Assembly (NCBI GenBank): GCA_023374025.1
Contig: SIJG01000048.1
Location: 832,646 to 896,645, forward strand
Origin: Heterodera schachtii
Taxonomy: Eukaryota; Nematoda; Chromadorea; Rhabditida; Heteroderidae
Direction: 5' to 3'
DNA length: 64,000 bases
The notes below the pieces were generated by a model, which saw nothing but the letters and a program-made list of their open reading frames with translations, had not been told where the DNA came from and made no database searches. This document shows, in pieces, positions 1 through 13,144 of the stretch. How positions within the stretch are numbered: position 1 is the stretch's first letter; each line of letters begins with the position of its first letter. The translations under genes and the position numbers were made by a program.

Positions 1-189
1 TCGTATTTTAATAAAAGATTTTATAGTTTATGAATGTTTTATTTTCTCAAATTTCATGGGGTTCTGATTTAAGGGAGTGCTGAGAAAACATATAAAAAAG
101 AAAATGGTGGGGCTTGTTGCATTTTTCTCTGCACGCTTTTACACCCCATCATAAATTGGGGGTCTGAGGACAAGCCTAAACCTTTTGGA

Positions 190-234
190 TTGGCCGATCA
201 AGTCGATTGACTTTCGATTGACTTGATCGGCCAA
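190..234. repeat. short inverted repeat
   Basis: Left arm 190-204 (TTGGCCGATCAAGTC) is matched by its reverse complement at 220-234, separated by about 15 bases that also partly pair. It would form a 15-bp stem. It stands out from the AT-rich surroundings and resembles the GATCA-rich foldback sequences in the gene-bearing part of the window. Confidence 0.7.
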
Positions 235-3200
235 AAAAATTTGAATAATTAAGACAAATGTTGATGACTTTTATTATAGCGAAGAGATTAATTAAAAATT
301 TAAGCCATTTAAATATAGTATTTTTAAATGGATTTTTGTTTTTATTTCAATGACAAAAAGGATTTAATTTTCCATATTTTCTTAGAAAACATATTCGATT
401 ATTTATTTTTCAATTTTAAAACAATGTCTTTCTTTTTTTAAATCTTTTTTATTAATTTCATGTTAACTTGATTAATGTATATTATTTTTTATATGGCCGT
501 AGAATAAAAAAAAAATGAAATTTAGGCGATACACAATGTAATTGAAACAATTTAGTGTACATTGAAAAGTTTATCGTCTTCATGGTATTAATAACTGAGA
601 AAAATTGTCATCCTACTCGAGAAATTCGTTTCTTTATTTATTTTTTCTGTCATTCACTTTTTAATTATTTATTTGATATGGTTTGTTAAAGAAAATTAAT
701 TGTACATTTTATTTGTAATAATGTTGTTTTTTAAATTTAATTCTTATTTATAAATAAGTTTTTATATGAATTTTTTATGAATATTCTCATGTTGTCTGTG
801 TCCCAAATGTGCATCGTAATCATCTCGTTTGTATCAGGACGTTTTATTTTTCATTATTTTATTATTTTTTTGAAGGGCACTATTAAATAAATTTTCTTCT
901 CAGCTATTTTTGTATATTTAAAAATAATTAAAAAATGTTTTATTAAATTTTTCAAACTGGTTTAATAATATTTGCTTATTGTACATTCTTTTTCATCATA
1001 AATTATTATAATTATCCCTAAAAATATATAATTTTATAATATATTTTTTATTATTTTTCTTGCTTAAATTAAGTTCGATTATATTATTTAGTTTAATAAA
1101 TTTTATTTTGCTTTATTTATATAGAAAATGAATTTTTGCTTTGTAATTGTAAAATTCTTCTTTTTTTAAATACGTTTATGCCATTTAAATGTTTTTGTGT
1201 GCCCATAATAAATTTCAGTGTCGGCTCATTCCCTTTTAAAAGTGGACAATTCAAAATTTTAAAATTTTACTCTCTTCATTTTTAACAATTATCATTTGTT
1301 GTAATACTTAATACCTAATTTTTGAGCAAAACAAATTGAATGATTATTATTAGCAAATTTAACTGTAATATTAAAAATTTACTCATAAAATAAAAAATGA
1401 TTTTTTGGAAAATAATCTATATGAAATAAAACAAATTATTTAATTAAAAAAAATTCTATATATTTTTTTTACAATTAATAAAAATTGTGGTTAACAAAAA
1501 TTCATTGGAGAAGAACAGGTAAAAAATAATAATCATAGTTTAAGTTTTTATAATAAGTTTTGAAATAAATAATTTCATTTTATTTGAAAAATAATTTTAC
1601 ATATTATATAATATAATTTCAAACGGATTTAACACATCATTTTTCTTAATATATTTTAGAATTTATTTTTCAATTTTTTTCAATTAGATTTCCAGTCAAT
1701 ATTTTTAACAATTAATTATTATTTATTATTTAACTGCAAAATGCTTTTGGAACTTATTAAATTGTCTGAAATTAGAATGTATTTATCCTTCTGCAAATTC
1801 ATCAGTTTTTGAAATAATTATTTAATTAAATTTTCATGTTGGTATCTTTTTGAATTAAAAAATATTTTAACTTTTTTTTCGCCATTATTATTTTTTTTTC
1901 ATATTTATGCTATTTTTATTAATTTTTTTTTTTTCAGAGTTACTTATTTATGTATAAATGATATTTATTTCTTCTTATTACCAATAGCGCGGGGGTGAAA
2001 AATACACCTCGTGAATATATTACAAATAAAAAAAAATTATAATTCCAATAAAAAAATTTTGAATTTATACATTTTGGGGGTAGTATTTGAAAATATTAAA
2101 TAATTCTTTCGTCAAAACACTAACTTCATCAATAACTCGTGAAAAACTTCTTAGGTTGTTTTTGTTGTTTATTTTCACTTTTATTCTTTTTTTGTAATTT
2201 TTAAGAATTAATTTTTTCAGATATTTGTGTCACCTTAAATGAAAGTTTTACGGTTTTTATATAATTTAAATTTATTTTAAATATACTTTTTATGTTTATT
2301 TTTGAATCATTTGCATTTTCTGAGAATATATTTTTTTGTTTTTTTCCAAAACTATAATTCATCAAATAAATGATAGAAATAAATTTGTAATAATTATAAT
2401 GAACATTATATTTAAAAATTAATTGTTGATTTATATATTCAAGATATTTTAATTTTCTGCGTATATCTATTTTCATGCAAAAAATTATTTATATTTATTT
2501 ATTTTTTATTATTTTTTATTTTTTCATATTATTATTTCATAAGTTATTTTGTTCGGTTTATTTTTTATTAATATAGCTAAGGTTATTAATGTTGATTTAA
2601 GGATAAAAATTTTTTAATTTAACAATTAAAAAGTTTTTCATTATCATTAAGTTTTCATAGATTAATCAGTTAACATTCCGTTATTTGATACAATTCTTAA
2701 GTTTAATTGAAATCGCTTTATTTAAAAATTGTTAATTTAAGAGAACTAAAATTTATCCATTGTTCTGTTTACCATTTGTGTTTTATATTCTAAAGGCGCA
2801 TGTTTGGGCATTTTTTCTGATAGAGAAAAATAAAATAATGGGAAAATTAAGATTTGTTTTATTTTTTCATTTAATGCTTTATTTTTAGGCTTGAAAATAT
2901 TTTAATTCTCTTGTTTTCCCCAATTCCTATGTTTCTTCTCCAATATAGCTTTGTTTTTATTCATTTATATTTATTATAACTCAATAATATTTGCATTGAA
3001 GTTGGTTTACTTTAAAAAATTGTTTTAAATGATTTTTTAAATTTTGTCCATGTTTATTATTATTTATTTAAAGTATAATTTCAAAATATAATCGTATTTT
3101 ATTTTATTATCATTTGTTTAAAAATGTTTAAATTTTGAATTAATTTTATTTCGATTACAGCTGGGATTTTAATGTGCTAAAATTCCTAAAACATGTAGTA

Positions 3201-5751
3201 AAATATTTGCTAAAATATGCGCTAAAACGAAAAAATTGCAAAATATCTCCGAAAATATGTGTTAAAAATAGACAAAATCCAATGTATTTATGCATAAAAT
3301 TCCAGTTAAGACTCATTATTTAATCATTTTCGCACCATAATTGCAAATCAATTACACTTCGAGGAGTTGGAGGGGAAGAGTGAGTGCTCTTTTTTTCTAA
3401 TAAATTTTTTTTTATAATTCAAAATTCCGGTGGGGTACTTCGAAATCCAATGACGAATTAATAGCATTCGATTCTGTTACTCACAGCATTCGAAAATTTT
3501 TTTTTGAAATTTCTATATGAGCCGTTAAAAAATGTGTAAAAACATAACAATCCAAATTTATTTATTTATTTATATTTATAGTTTTTGTTTTAACCCCTCG
3601 GTTTCATTAGTGATTGGTTGGTTTTGGTGTTGGGTTGGGTTATTTTCTGATGTTTACCAATTATTTAAATATTCAGATTTTAAATTTGTTAATTTATTTA
3701 GATTTGGATATGATTCTATTTTAATAAACTTTTCTACCAAATTCTAAATTAAATCATTAATAGATATTAAAACATAGTGTGCGTATTCCTTCTATCATTG
3801 CCTATTTCATGAGCAGTGACATAAATTTTATTTTGAGTGGATATTACTCTTTCATGTTGCTGTTCTAATTCTTCTTACTCTTTGCTGGTCTCCTTTTTAT
3901 AAATTTGTCACTTTGATATTAATTTTAATTTTAAATTAAAAAATTGTTCAGTTACGCTGCGATTTCATCCCTAAATGGCATAAGCTGATCTTAAAATTAG
4001 ATTTGAGTCTTCAACCGACTGAGCTTTCAAATAATACAAAAAGAATGTACAGACAGAAAAAATAAATATTAATTTTAAGTATTATTAAAAATGATTAAGA
4101 ATGTTAAAATTTTGTTAATTTATTATAAATTAGCTAGCTATCAAATCTATATTGATATTATTGAATGATTTAATTAAAAATTTACAATAAAATAATTTCT
4201 GGAAACGCAACTGGGCGCTGGTCCTCTTCTTTCTGCCTCATCATCACCGTCTTCGTTGCTTTTTTCCTTAAATTTGAAAATAAATTTCTAAATTTAATGT
4301 ATATATTTATAAATATTGATTATTTCGTTTTATCATTTTATTGATTTAATTCCGAATGGATTTATTTAAATAATTCTTAATTTTTATCCTGCTTTTTTTT
4401 ATTATTTTATTTTTTCCATGTTTTTTCTAGTATAAAGCTTAAGCATTTTTTTTCTTTTCTTTTTATTGAACTTTTTTTTGTCATGTCAAATTAATTATTT
4501 AACTTTGAATTATTTTCTTTTCCTATTTAATTTTTTTTTCCTTAATTATTTTGTTGTTTAAAGATATCTTTATCTTCATGGCTTCTCCCATCTTTAAAAG
4601 GCAATTAAAAGAAAAAATAAATTTTAATGCATTTTTTTCGTTTTAAAATTAATAAGAATTAAATTTTTTAAATATTATTCTTAACCATAAAAATGTTTTT
4701 ATGTGATATTTTCGCTTAATGTTATCATAAATTTATTCTATTTTAATTTGATTTTTGAATCATTTAACTGATTGTTGTTTTTTGCTATGATAAATTATAA
4801 ATCCATTTCATTAATTTAATTTTTTCTATTTTTCAGTAGAATAGACTAATATAGCATGTAAATGTTTATAAAATAATTTTAAAGAATAGATGGTTTTTTA
4901 TATAAATTATTTGTTTGTAATTCTTAAATAACAATAAGATAAACTATTAAAGGTTTTATTCTTTGTGTTTTTTATTACCTAAGACCAAAATCTGTCATTT
5001 AAAAAATAACTAAATGATAATTTTAACTAAATTGTATTATACTAGCAATTCACAATTTCACAAAAGAGTAATTAAGTCGGATTATATTTTTAATTCATTA
5101 GTAATTTTTTTAAACTTTTATTCAAAAAAAGCATTTTAATTAATTCTCGATTTTTGTAAACCTTTTTTTAATTTGTTTATTCAAATTATTTATTTAATAG
5201 ATTACATTAAATAATTCATAATTTTAGCACCATAAAATGATCAGAAAAGCATTAAATGCAAATGCAAAAAAAAATAAATAATTTATTTAATAAAATCTAT
5301 AAAAATATATAAGTTTCGGAGCTTTTCTTAACGCGACTTCAGTGGAACTCGCAAGAACAACTATTAAATATTATAAATAGAAAATTTGAATTAATTTTTA
5401 ACAAATTTCAATTTACCTTTTTAATCTGAAAAATTTTTTATTTAAAATTAATAATAAATCCTAGTGCGAAGTAATCTCACCGAATGAATTTTATACATAA
5501 TTTCATTACTTTTATGATTTTTTATATTTATAAAAAAAGAAAATTACAATTCCAAGGGCCATTCTGATCAAAATTAAGCAGGGCTCCTAATTGAAAAATT
5601 TTCAAATTAACATTTGGCCGATAAAAACATCATCAATTTTGGAAAAATTTATTCTAAAGAAACCAAAAAATATTTAATTTCGACGTGGCTTTTCTAAAAA
5701 AAAACATTTAAGAAAGGGGGGCCGTCGTCACCGGGGGCCGTCGTCAAAGAA

Positions 5752-5809
5752 GGTGGTTATTTGACCAGGTCATTTAACCATGGTCATTTGACCTGGTCAA
5801 ATAACCACC
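5752..5809. repeat. perfect 21-bp-arm palindrome
   Basis: Arms 5752-5772 and 5789-5809 are exact reverse complements, and the 16-base centre contains CCATGG, itself a palindrome. A duplicated ggggccgtcgtca motif lies just upstream (about 5717-5745). No target-site duplication was found. It is probably the end or core of a foldback element. Confidence 0.8.
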
Positions 5810-5826
5810 AACCATGTGAAAAACGG

Positions 5827-5905
5827 CAGTAAAAGAAGATGGTAAATTTTCTGCTGGAGCAACCAGCAACCACCATTATTTAACCGCCAACCATCTTCTT
5901 TTACT
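5827..5905. repeat. second inverted repeat beside the 5.75 kb palindrome
   Basis: Arms AGTAAAAGAAGATGGT (5827-5842) and its exact reverse complement (5890-5905) enclose a 47-base loop that carries ACCAGCAACCACC-type sequence echoing the neighbouring palindrome. The two hairpins are 17 bases apart and look like parts of one foldback structure. Confidence 0.75.
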
Positions 5906-8900
5906 TTACCACCAACTTTCTACCATAAATTTATTAAAATTTGCACTGATATTTTAAATAAATAGGCAAAACATGTTTAAACTACCTAGAAAGGGAAAAT
6001 AAAAAAGGTTTAATTAAAATTAACTTTTCAATGGTTTTTGAAATTATAAAAGACAGTAATTATATATTGTTTTTTTAATTTTAATATTTTTAATTACAAA
6101 TTAATGCTTTCATACAATAAATTTTTTTAATTATTTAATTTTTAATATGCTTATTTTTGGTTAATGAATAAATTTTATGAAATGACATTAACTCAAAAAA
6201 TATTTTGTTAATTTATTTTTATAAAAAATTATTGAATTAATATTTAATTTTTATTATTTTACAATCCCAATTATATCTTTAAAATAATAAGATGAATATT
6301 TTTGTATTTATTAACTCTATTGATCAAATAAATAAATGAGAAACAGATATCATAAAAAAACTTTAAATTTGCAAATATTTTTTAAATAATCAAAAAAGTG
6401 AAAGATGAATAATTTTCAAACAGATCTTTTAATTTTTATATAATTAATTTATAATTCATAAAATATAATAAAAAAAATTTTACAGAAAAGAATTACGAAA
6501 TTTTAAAAAATTCGAATTTATTTTGGTTGGATAATATTTAATATTAATAAAATAAAAAATTCTATTAATTAATTAATAAATTTTACAAGTAAACTGAAGC
6601 GACCAACTTTGGTTCGATTTTCTAGACATTCGAACTTTTTATAAATTTAACGACTAAAATGTCATTAATCTCAAACTTTTGCAATAAATTATCCATAAAA
6701 TAAGCTCTTTTATCCCTTTAAACCTGAATTAATAAATCAAAATCTTTTCACTCTTTTTAATAAGATTAATGTAAAATATTTAAAACGATCATATTATTTA
6801 AAAATTTTAATTGATTTAAAAAAGAAATTAAATAAATCTGAAAAAGTTCAAATATTGACTTAATATAAATGCATTTTTAACAAATAAAATCACATAATTA
6901 ATAAAAGAAGAAGACAATTAAAAATAAAGCATATATTGTAAAGAGAAATCTTAAAACATAAAAAAAATAAAAATTTAAATTAATTTTATTCAATTTAATG
7001 TCGCTTGATATTCAAATTATAATTCTCTAAATATTATTGACTTTAGCTAAAAAAATAAAAGTTTTTATACATATTCATTAAAATATCAAAATGCCTACCG
7101 CTATTTTTCAGACTCCGATTATACACCCAGATATCAAGAAAGTTTTTAAAAGAGTATAAAATAAAAAATATAAATAGATTTAATATAAGTAATTTCAAGA
7201 TTAAAACTACAATTTAATTAATATAAATTCTTAAAAAAGTTTTATTATTATTAATTAAATTCAAATGCGATGTCATTAATAAAAATAGATCAAGGTTAAT
7301 AAAAGAAAAGTATTATTTAAACATTTAAGGAATAAAATTAAAACCTGAATTGAATAAAATCACTTTATAGAATTATTTAATAAAATAAATATCGCACATA
7401 GTAATAATTAATATGAAAACTAATTAGCGCAAGAGAAAAAATTTTAGTCAAAATACATTCCAAAATACAAATATAAATATAAACACGAATATCTGCTCCT
7501 ATATTGAAAAAATTTATTTTATATTACAAAAAATATGAAAATTGATTTTATTGTTTTGTTTTTCGGCTTTAAAATATTTGTGGACGGGCATTTTCAATAT
7601 TTTATAAAAAAATATAAAAAATTTATGAAAACATGGAATGAAAGATCTGTCCTCATCATTAAGTCTCTTTTAAGTTTATTCTTTGTTGAAATATTAATAT
7701 GAAATTTTTTTTAGAATAAATAAACATTAAATGATAATTCGATATTTTACAAATATTTTTGATTTTATTTACATTTTTAAATGTTAATTTTCTCGTTTAA
7801 AACAGATAAATTCTGACATAAATTTGACAAATTATTAAATTAAATAATATCGCTTTTGAGAATAAGCTATATTAATATTGCTATTTATTATTTTCTTCAT
7901 TTTTTTAAATGTTTTAATTTCTAACTCAAACAATGAGTGAGCGTACCTTTAGTTTATTAAAAACAAATAAACAAATTATTATAAAAATAACAATTAAAGA
8001 TAATGTTTGAAAATATTTTTATATCTTCTTTTAAATTTCTATTTTATTTTTCTTAAATAATTTTTAAATTTGGAATTACATTAATAAAGCTTTTTAAACT
8101 GTATTTGATTTAAACTTCGATTTTGGGATTTAAATAAATTCATGTTCATTGAATTTTCAAATAAATATTAATTCAAATTCAACAAAGCTATATTTAAATC
8201 AGCATTTGTAAGTTTGTTTTTATATTTTTATATTTTAATTTTTTTATTTGGCTTAGAAATGACATATTTTTTAAAGCAATTTAAACCAATTTAACTAATT
8301 CTTCAAAAAAAATGTCGAAAAAGATTAAAGGAGAATTTGTTAAAGCTATTTTTTGATATAAAAATTATTTAGAGATGCAACTTTTATTTCTAAATTGATA
8401 ATTTTTAGTATAATTGATAATAAATATAAATAAATTCAAAATATTCAAGAAAAACATTTTTTCCTAAAAATGATAAAATTAGATCAAGAAAATAAATGAG
8501 TATATGTATTAAATTTATTTAAAATCTTTTGACAATATAAAAATTTTTTATTTGATAAAATGAAGTTAATACTTTTATAATTCATATTTAATATATGGTG
8601 TGGTGTTGAAAATAAATAAATAAATAAAACGCAAATAAAAAATTTTTTCATTTAAATTATTTCATTATTTTTTATTATTTTAAATTTGTTTAAATTTTTT
8701 TTGAGTGTTTAAAATATTTTATTGGTTTTTTAATATAAATAAATATTTTAAAAACATTATTTTTGCATTAAGTTTTATTAATTTTATGAAGATATCACTT
8801 TTATTTATTTTTTTCATTTATTTATTTTGTTTATTAATATTTATTATTTGAGATTTTAATTTTCGCATCGAAATAAATTTTATTTTTTTTAATAATGATA

Positions 8901-9838
8901 AAAGAAATTCATAATAATTAAAAAATTAATGTGCATTTATTTTAAATTTAAATTTATTTTTTAAAATTTTGTTTAATGTAAGAATTATTTTCCAATTTAA
9001 TTCTAAAAATATTTGTTTTTATATGCTTTTTTTAAATCAATGTTAATTTTTTACTGATGATACTATTATCTCCTAAATCTGATTAAAAAATATTATTTTA
9101 TTTTATATATTTTTGTTCTATTGAAGAAGTGTTTTTTGTTTATCAGAAAATTTTTCCTTTCATTAATATACCAAAAACTTTATTTATAAAATTAATGAAA
9201 AATATATAAAGTGATAAGTATATAATTATTTAGTTTCATTATCATCTTAATTCAAAAAAAAAGCATAAAATTACCAAGTTCAAAATTGAACTAATGTTAA
9301 CTATATCATTAAAATATAAAATTTCAGCATTTACATACCAACAAAAGAGGAAGATTCAATTCAATTTAATTTTTTTATAAACAAACTAGGAAAACATATA
9401 ACAGGAAATAAATTTGTAAATTAATAAATTAATATTTTTAGTGAATTATTTTACTCAAATAAAGAAAAAAAATAGACAAATAAAAGTCATATTTAAAATA
9501 ATTCAACTTTGCCCAAATATTTAATTAATCATAAAAATAATTATAATTTCAATTGTAGTTTAGTTAAATTAATTAGGGATAAGTCTTTTAAATGCACTAA
9601 AGAAAAAATATTTTTATATTGACAAAAATAATTTTATAAAGTTAAATATTTTATGCTCCAAAAAACAATCTTTTAAAAAACCCATAAATAATAGTAGAAT
9701 AATAAAATTGAGAATCACTTTATTCAAAAAATATATTTAAAAAATTATAAATATCCATAAAAAAATCAAAGAAAAATGATAATTAATAAGTATTCAAATT
9801 ATTAAAATGTTAAAATATTTTTATGGAATTATTTAACT

Positions 9839-9922
9839 TCAATTGCGCGAGACGCGAGCACATGGGCGGAATGGGAGAAGGAAGCGATTAATTTGCAAAT
9901 AATTGATCAATGGAACAAATGA
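9839..9922 (+). other. short coding-like remnant
   Basis: A 27-codon open stretch ending in TGA reads ARDASTWAEWEKEAINLQII in its middle and is GC-richer than its flanks. It has no ATG and no clear splice acceptor, and it abuts the foldback at 9930. It may be a relic of a transposon or gene exon. Low confidence. Confidence 0.2.
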
Positions 9923-9929
9923 CATTGAA

Positions 9930-10375
9930 ATTGACGCCCGGACATTTGAACAATGTACTTTAGGACAGTAAAGGTCATTTGGACAGAAGTGGACAATTGG
10001 ACAGACAGTACGACAGTGAATGAATTTTTTACTATTATAAATGGCTTTAGCAGTAATTAAAAAATATAATTTTTAAATATGTAAAATTTTCTTATATCTG
10101 ATCAGGAACTAAAATAGGTAATATACTTGTTTCTTAAATCAAAATAAATTGTTTTAAAAAAATAAACAAGATGAAATGTATTGCTGTTTATTAATGAGCA
10201 GGGCGTTTACAAATTGACTAATTGGATTAGAAAAATTGCCAAATGGCCTAAGGAAGTATTTTTGTCATTGCTAAAGCCATTTATAATAGTAAAAAATTCA
10301 CTCACTGTCGTAATGTCCACTGTCATAATGTCCACTGTCCAAATGTCCACTGTCCAAATGTCCGGTCACGTCAAT
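9930..10375. mobile_element. foldback element with GGACA/TGTCC repeat arms
   Basis: The left arm (about 9930-10052) and right arm (about 10269-10375) are imperfect reverse complements over more than 100 bp. Each runs from an ATTGACG..CCGGACATTTG outer end, through tandem GGACAGT-type repeats, to an inner block containing TGGCTTTAGCA. About 215 bases of AT-rich sequence form the loop. I found no convincing target-site duplication, so the class (foldback or MITE) is open. The open frame crossing it has no independent support. Confidence 0.7.
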
Positions 10376-11402
10376 GAATGCTTATTTAAAAATGCAAATT
10401 TATTGCATTTCAGTTTTAGGCTTCTCGACGCAACTCCCGGCCCAAATGATCAGCACAAGTGAATGAATGAATTTGTTGAGAAATATCGATCAGTAATTAT
10501 GGAATTTTTTCTTTTTTGCTCTTGCATGAATTTTTCTGGCACAATTCAAGAAAAAAAAATGATTGGAAAATGGGTCCGCGATGTAGTAGTGATTTTGTCC
10601 AAAAAATGCCAATTTTTCAACTGGGAAAGAGGTAAGAAGTGTGCGCCGAGAAAGCAAATTTTTAGTTTTTCACCCTGCCTCCCCCGGCCCTCTACGCACC
10701 CCGTGGGCCTGTGTATTTTTAATATTTACGAAAATTTATGAAAAAAAACTAATACTTATTATTTATTGCCAACGATTTCCGTGCCTAATTTTGGCACATA
10801 CAACATGGAATTTGCTACGAAAAGGTGTTCCATTCAAAGCAAGGAGTGCCAAAAGTGAGCATTTTCCAACAATCAATGCTTCTTGCTTCGCCCTTCGTCT
10901 CCCATGCTTCTTCTCGGCCCCCTTCGTCCCGTTGGTCCGCAGTTCGGCCAACGATTGGACACCGTTCAATCAAAAATTGGCATCCTTCCCAATTCTTCGG
11001 CCTGTCAACTAGAAATCGGAATTTTGAGAAAATACGGATCGGGATTACGGACTAGGCACACAAACGGATTACGGACTTACGGACTAAAAATCCGGAAAAT
11101 CCGTAGTCCGTAAAAATCCGTATCCAGGAAAAATACGGATCCGTATACGGATACGGATTTTTTTAAAATTCTTTTCATATTCGATTAAAACTGATTTATA
11201 AAAATACAAATTTTGAATATTTAAAGCTAAAAGATTTTATAATAAATTTATTATAAATTCTAGGCAATAAAATTCAAAAAATACTCAACTCGAAACAAAT
11301 TGAAAGTGGGAGTTAAATTTTCATTTTTTTTAATAATCATACATGGAAAAGGGGAAGGGGGGAGTAGAAATATGTTTTATAAAATACGAAATACCCCCCA
11401 CC

Positions 11403-11792
11403 CAAGGGCGTAGCTAGGGGGGGGGGGCCCAGGGGGCCCGGGCCCCCCCCCCCCCCCCGGAAACCCAAAAAGTAAAAAATTTTCAGTATTTTTTTTGAAA
11501 TTTTAAGCAATTTTCTTACCAAAATTGCATTAAAATACTCAAAAATTTTTCCGGCGGCGCCTAACGACACCGCCGGACCCACATTTTACAATATTTTTGA
11601 AAAATGGAGGCCAAAATGGCAAAAAATATTAATTTTTTGGCGAAAAATTTGTAAAATACACCCCTAATTCGGGATTTCAAAAAACCAAAAACACACCTCT
11701 AAAAATTGTCCTAAAAAAGAAAAATACACCCCTAAGAATCGACTTTTTGAGTTGCCCCCCCCCCCGAAACGAAGGTCCTGGCTACGCCCTTG
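11403..11792. mobile_element. hAT-like MITE nested in the 11010 element
   Basis: 390 bp, bounded by a perfect 8-bp duplication, CCCCCACC (11395-11402 and 11793-11800). The terminal inverted repeats are CAAGGGCGTAGCTAGG and the reverse complement of CAAGGGCGTAGCCAGG, with one mismatch. G-runs and C-runs lie just inside each end. It contains one forward copy of the hairpin core (11551-11576). It is younger than its host element, because it splits it. Confidence 0.88.
11551..11576 (+). repeat. GC hairpin core copy 1
   Basis: First of eleven near-identical hairpins in the island. The consensus has 11-bp arms CCGGCGGCGCC and GGCACCGCCGG around a TATC loop, with one C/A mismatch that would become a U/G wobble in RNA from the opposite strand. 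In this copy the loop region reads taacga. A poly-T stretch precedes it, as in most copies. Confidence 0.85.
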
Positions 11793-11920
11793 CCCCCACC
11801 TCTGCCGAGGCCAAAATTTTTACGGAAAAAATGCTCAAAAATGTTTTCTTACACGACCATTTATTGCTTTTCACGCCAATTTTTTTTGCGGCGCGCTTTT
11901 TCAAAAAACTTTTTTAGGAA

Positions 11921-11944
11921 CCGGCGGTGCCTATAGGCGCCGCC
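11921..11944 (-). repeat. GC hairpin core copy 2 (reverse)
   Basis: Inverted copy reading ccggcggtgcc-tata-ggcgccgcc on the plus strand. The companion GCGGCGC motif lies about 30 bases upstream, so the whole module is inverted, not just the hairpin. Confidence 0.85.
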
Positions 11945-13089
11945 AAGAAAATTTTATAATTGATTTTAACTTGATAACAGATTTACACCAAAAAAGATTT
12001 GTAACCATTTCATGAATTTCGTTGACAAATATTCATAAAAAATATTTATAATTTTGAAAAATTTACAAAACCAAGTTCTAAAAAATTTAGAAATTGAAAA
12101 ACGAAATTCATTTTTTAAAAAAATTTACAAATTGAAAAAAATGAAATAGAATTTCGTAAAAGTTCAATGAAATGCAATTCAATAAAGTAAAGGTTTGAGT
12201 TTTTGCACAAAAATTTTGCTTTTTTTTCCAATTTTTTCGATTTTTGCCAAAAAAAATCCGTATCGGCCGAAAAAAATACAAGATTACGTACTAAGGATCC
12301 GTAAAAATCCGTATACGGATCCTGTCCGTATCCGATCTCTACTGTCAACCGTTCACGAGTGCACGAATTCACCAACTCAAATTGGCCCCCATTCGCAGCA
12401 TCATATTCAAAGGAGCGCAACCAAATAATAAAGCTGACGGCAATGGTGGCACTCAGAAACAGCAAAGTCGCACGATTTTGCGGAAATTTTGAGAAAACCC
12501 ATAAAATTTATGTAAAAAATGGGATTGATTATTCACTGCTGAGGTCCTTACAAACATAAAAAAAGAGCATTAAAAATTTCTTTACTTTTCAAAAAAAGTT
12601 GTGGCCATATGAAAAAAACTTACCTGGGCCTTTGGCTTTATTTTGTAAATTTATTAATGGTCGAGTTGCCCCAATTGACTCACAATCAGTTGGCACTTTT
12701 TGCCGGATTTCAACGCCTCTTTTTTAATAAAATTATTTTCAAATGAAAACAAAATTTTATTGCATAAAAATATATAAATTTATTTTGTAGCTAATTTACA
12801 TTGAAATTTTTTTTAAGACTTTGCATTTTTTTTCTATAAACATCCTTTTTCTTAATAAAAATTCTTTATTTGAAAATTAGAATAAGTGTTCGAGTTGCCA
12901 TTCACCAAAAAAATCCGCTGACCCACAAAATGTCCAGAAAACCAAAAAAAATAAATTTTATAAAAATCCGGAAAATAAGTTCACCAACTCCAAAAACCCT
13001 AAAATAGACATAGACTTATTTTCCGAATTTTTAAATATGGGGATATCAGCAGATCACAAAATCAAAAAGGATATTACATAATAAAGAAT

Positions 13090-13144
13090 GCATTAGCCAA
13101 TTTGAAACTGGTGGCAATAATTTTGGTATGAAATTGGCTAATGC
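13090..13144. repeat. 14-bp inverted repeat
   Basis: GCATTAGCCAATTT (13090-13103) pairs exactly with its reverse complement at 13131-13144 across a 27-base loop. No flanking duplication was seen. Confidence 0.65.

Larger units (their letters stand above)
1..9835. other. AT-rich desert without a supported gene
   Basis: Nearly ten kilobases of poly-A/T-rich sequence. Open frames here are short, low-complexity Phe/Ile/Lys/Asn translations expected by chance at this composition. I found no splice-flanked conserved exon and no recognisable RNA gene. The structured sequence I see is a short inverted repeat near 190-234 and two adjacent hairpins at 5752-5905. Small GC-richer islands, for example 4196-4262 and around 800-845, might be exons of long-intron genes, but nothing identifies them. 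Confidence 0.6.
11010..12341. mobile_element. hAT-like non-autonomous element, TACGGAT family
   Basis: The element is flanked by a perfect 8-bp duplication, CTGTCAAC, at 11002-11009 and 12342-12349, as left by hAT transposases. Its ends are TAGAAATCGGA and the reverse complement of TAGAGATCGGA. Dense inverted subterminal repeats of ATACGGAT/ATCCGTA lie at about 11028-11160 and 12255-12330. It carries one copy of the GC hairpin core in reverse orientation (11921-11944) and is itself interrupted by the smaller element at 11403-11792. No transposase frame is present, so it depends on a source elsewhere. Confidence 0.85.
10763..12721 (-). pseudogene. possible minus-strand gene remnants split by a transposon
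   Basis: Three GC-richer open stretches read on the minus strand. 12624-12721 ends in a good donor (CCAG|gtaagt) and includes VPTDCESIGATRPLINLQNK. 12342-12500 contains a hydrophobic helix (ATIAVSFIIWL) followed by EYDAANGGQFELVNSCTRERL. 10763-10969 is a Lys/Arg-rich frame. The hAT-like insertion 11010-12341 sits between the last two. With the insertion removed, the frame runs about 12 codons and then stops, so either the gene is dead or an intron is missed. I do not recognise the family. The hydrophobic helix suggests a membrane protein, but this is weak. Confidence 0.25.

Noticed and set aside
2201..9000. Short ORFs in the left desert
   Set aside because: Phe/Ile/Asn/Lys-rich low-complexity translations expected by chance in AT-rich DNA.
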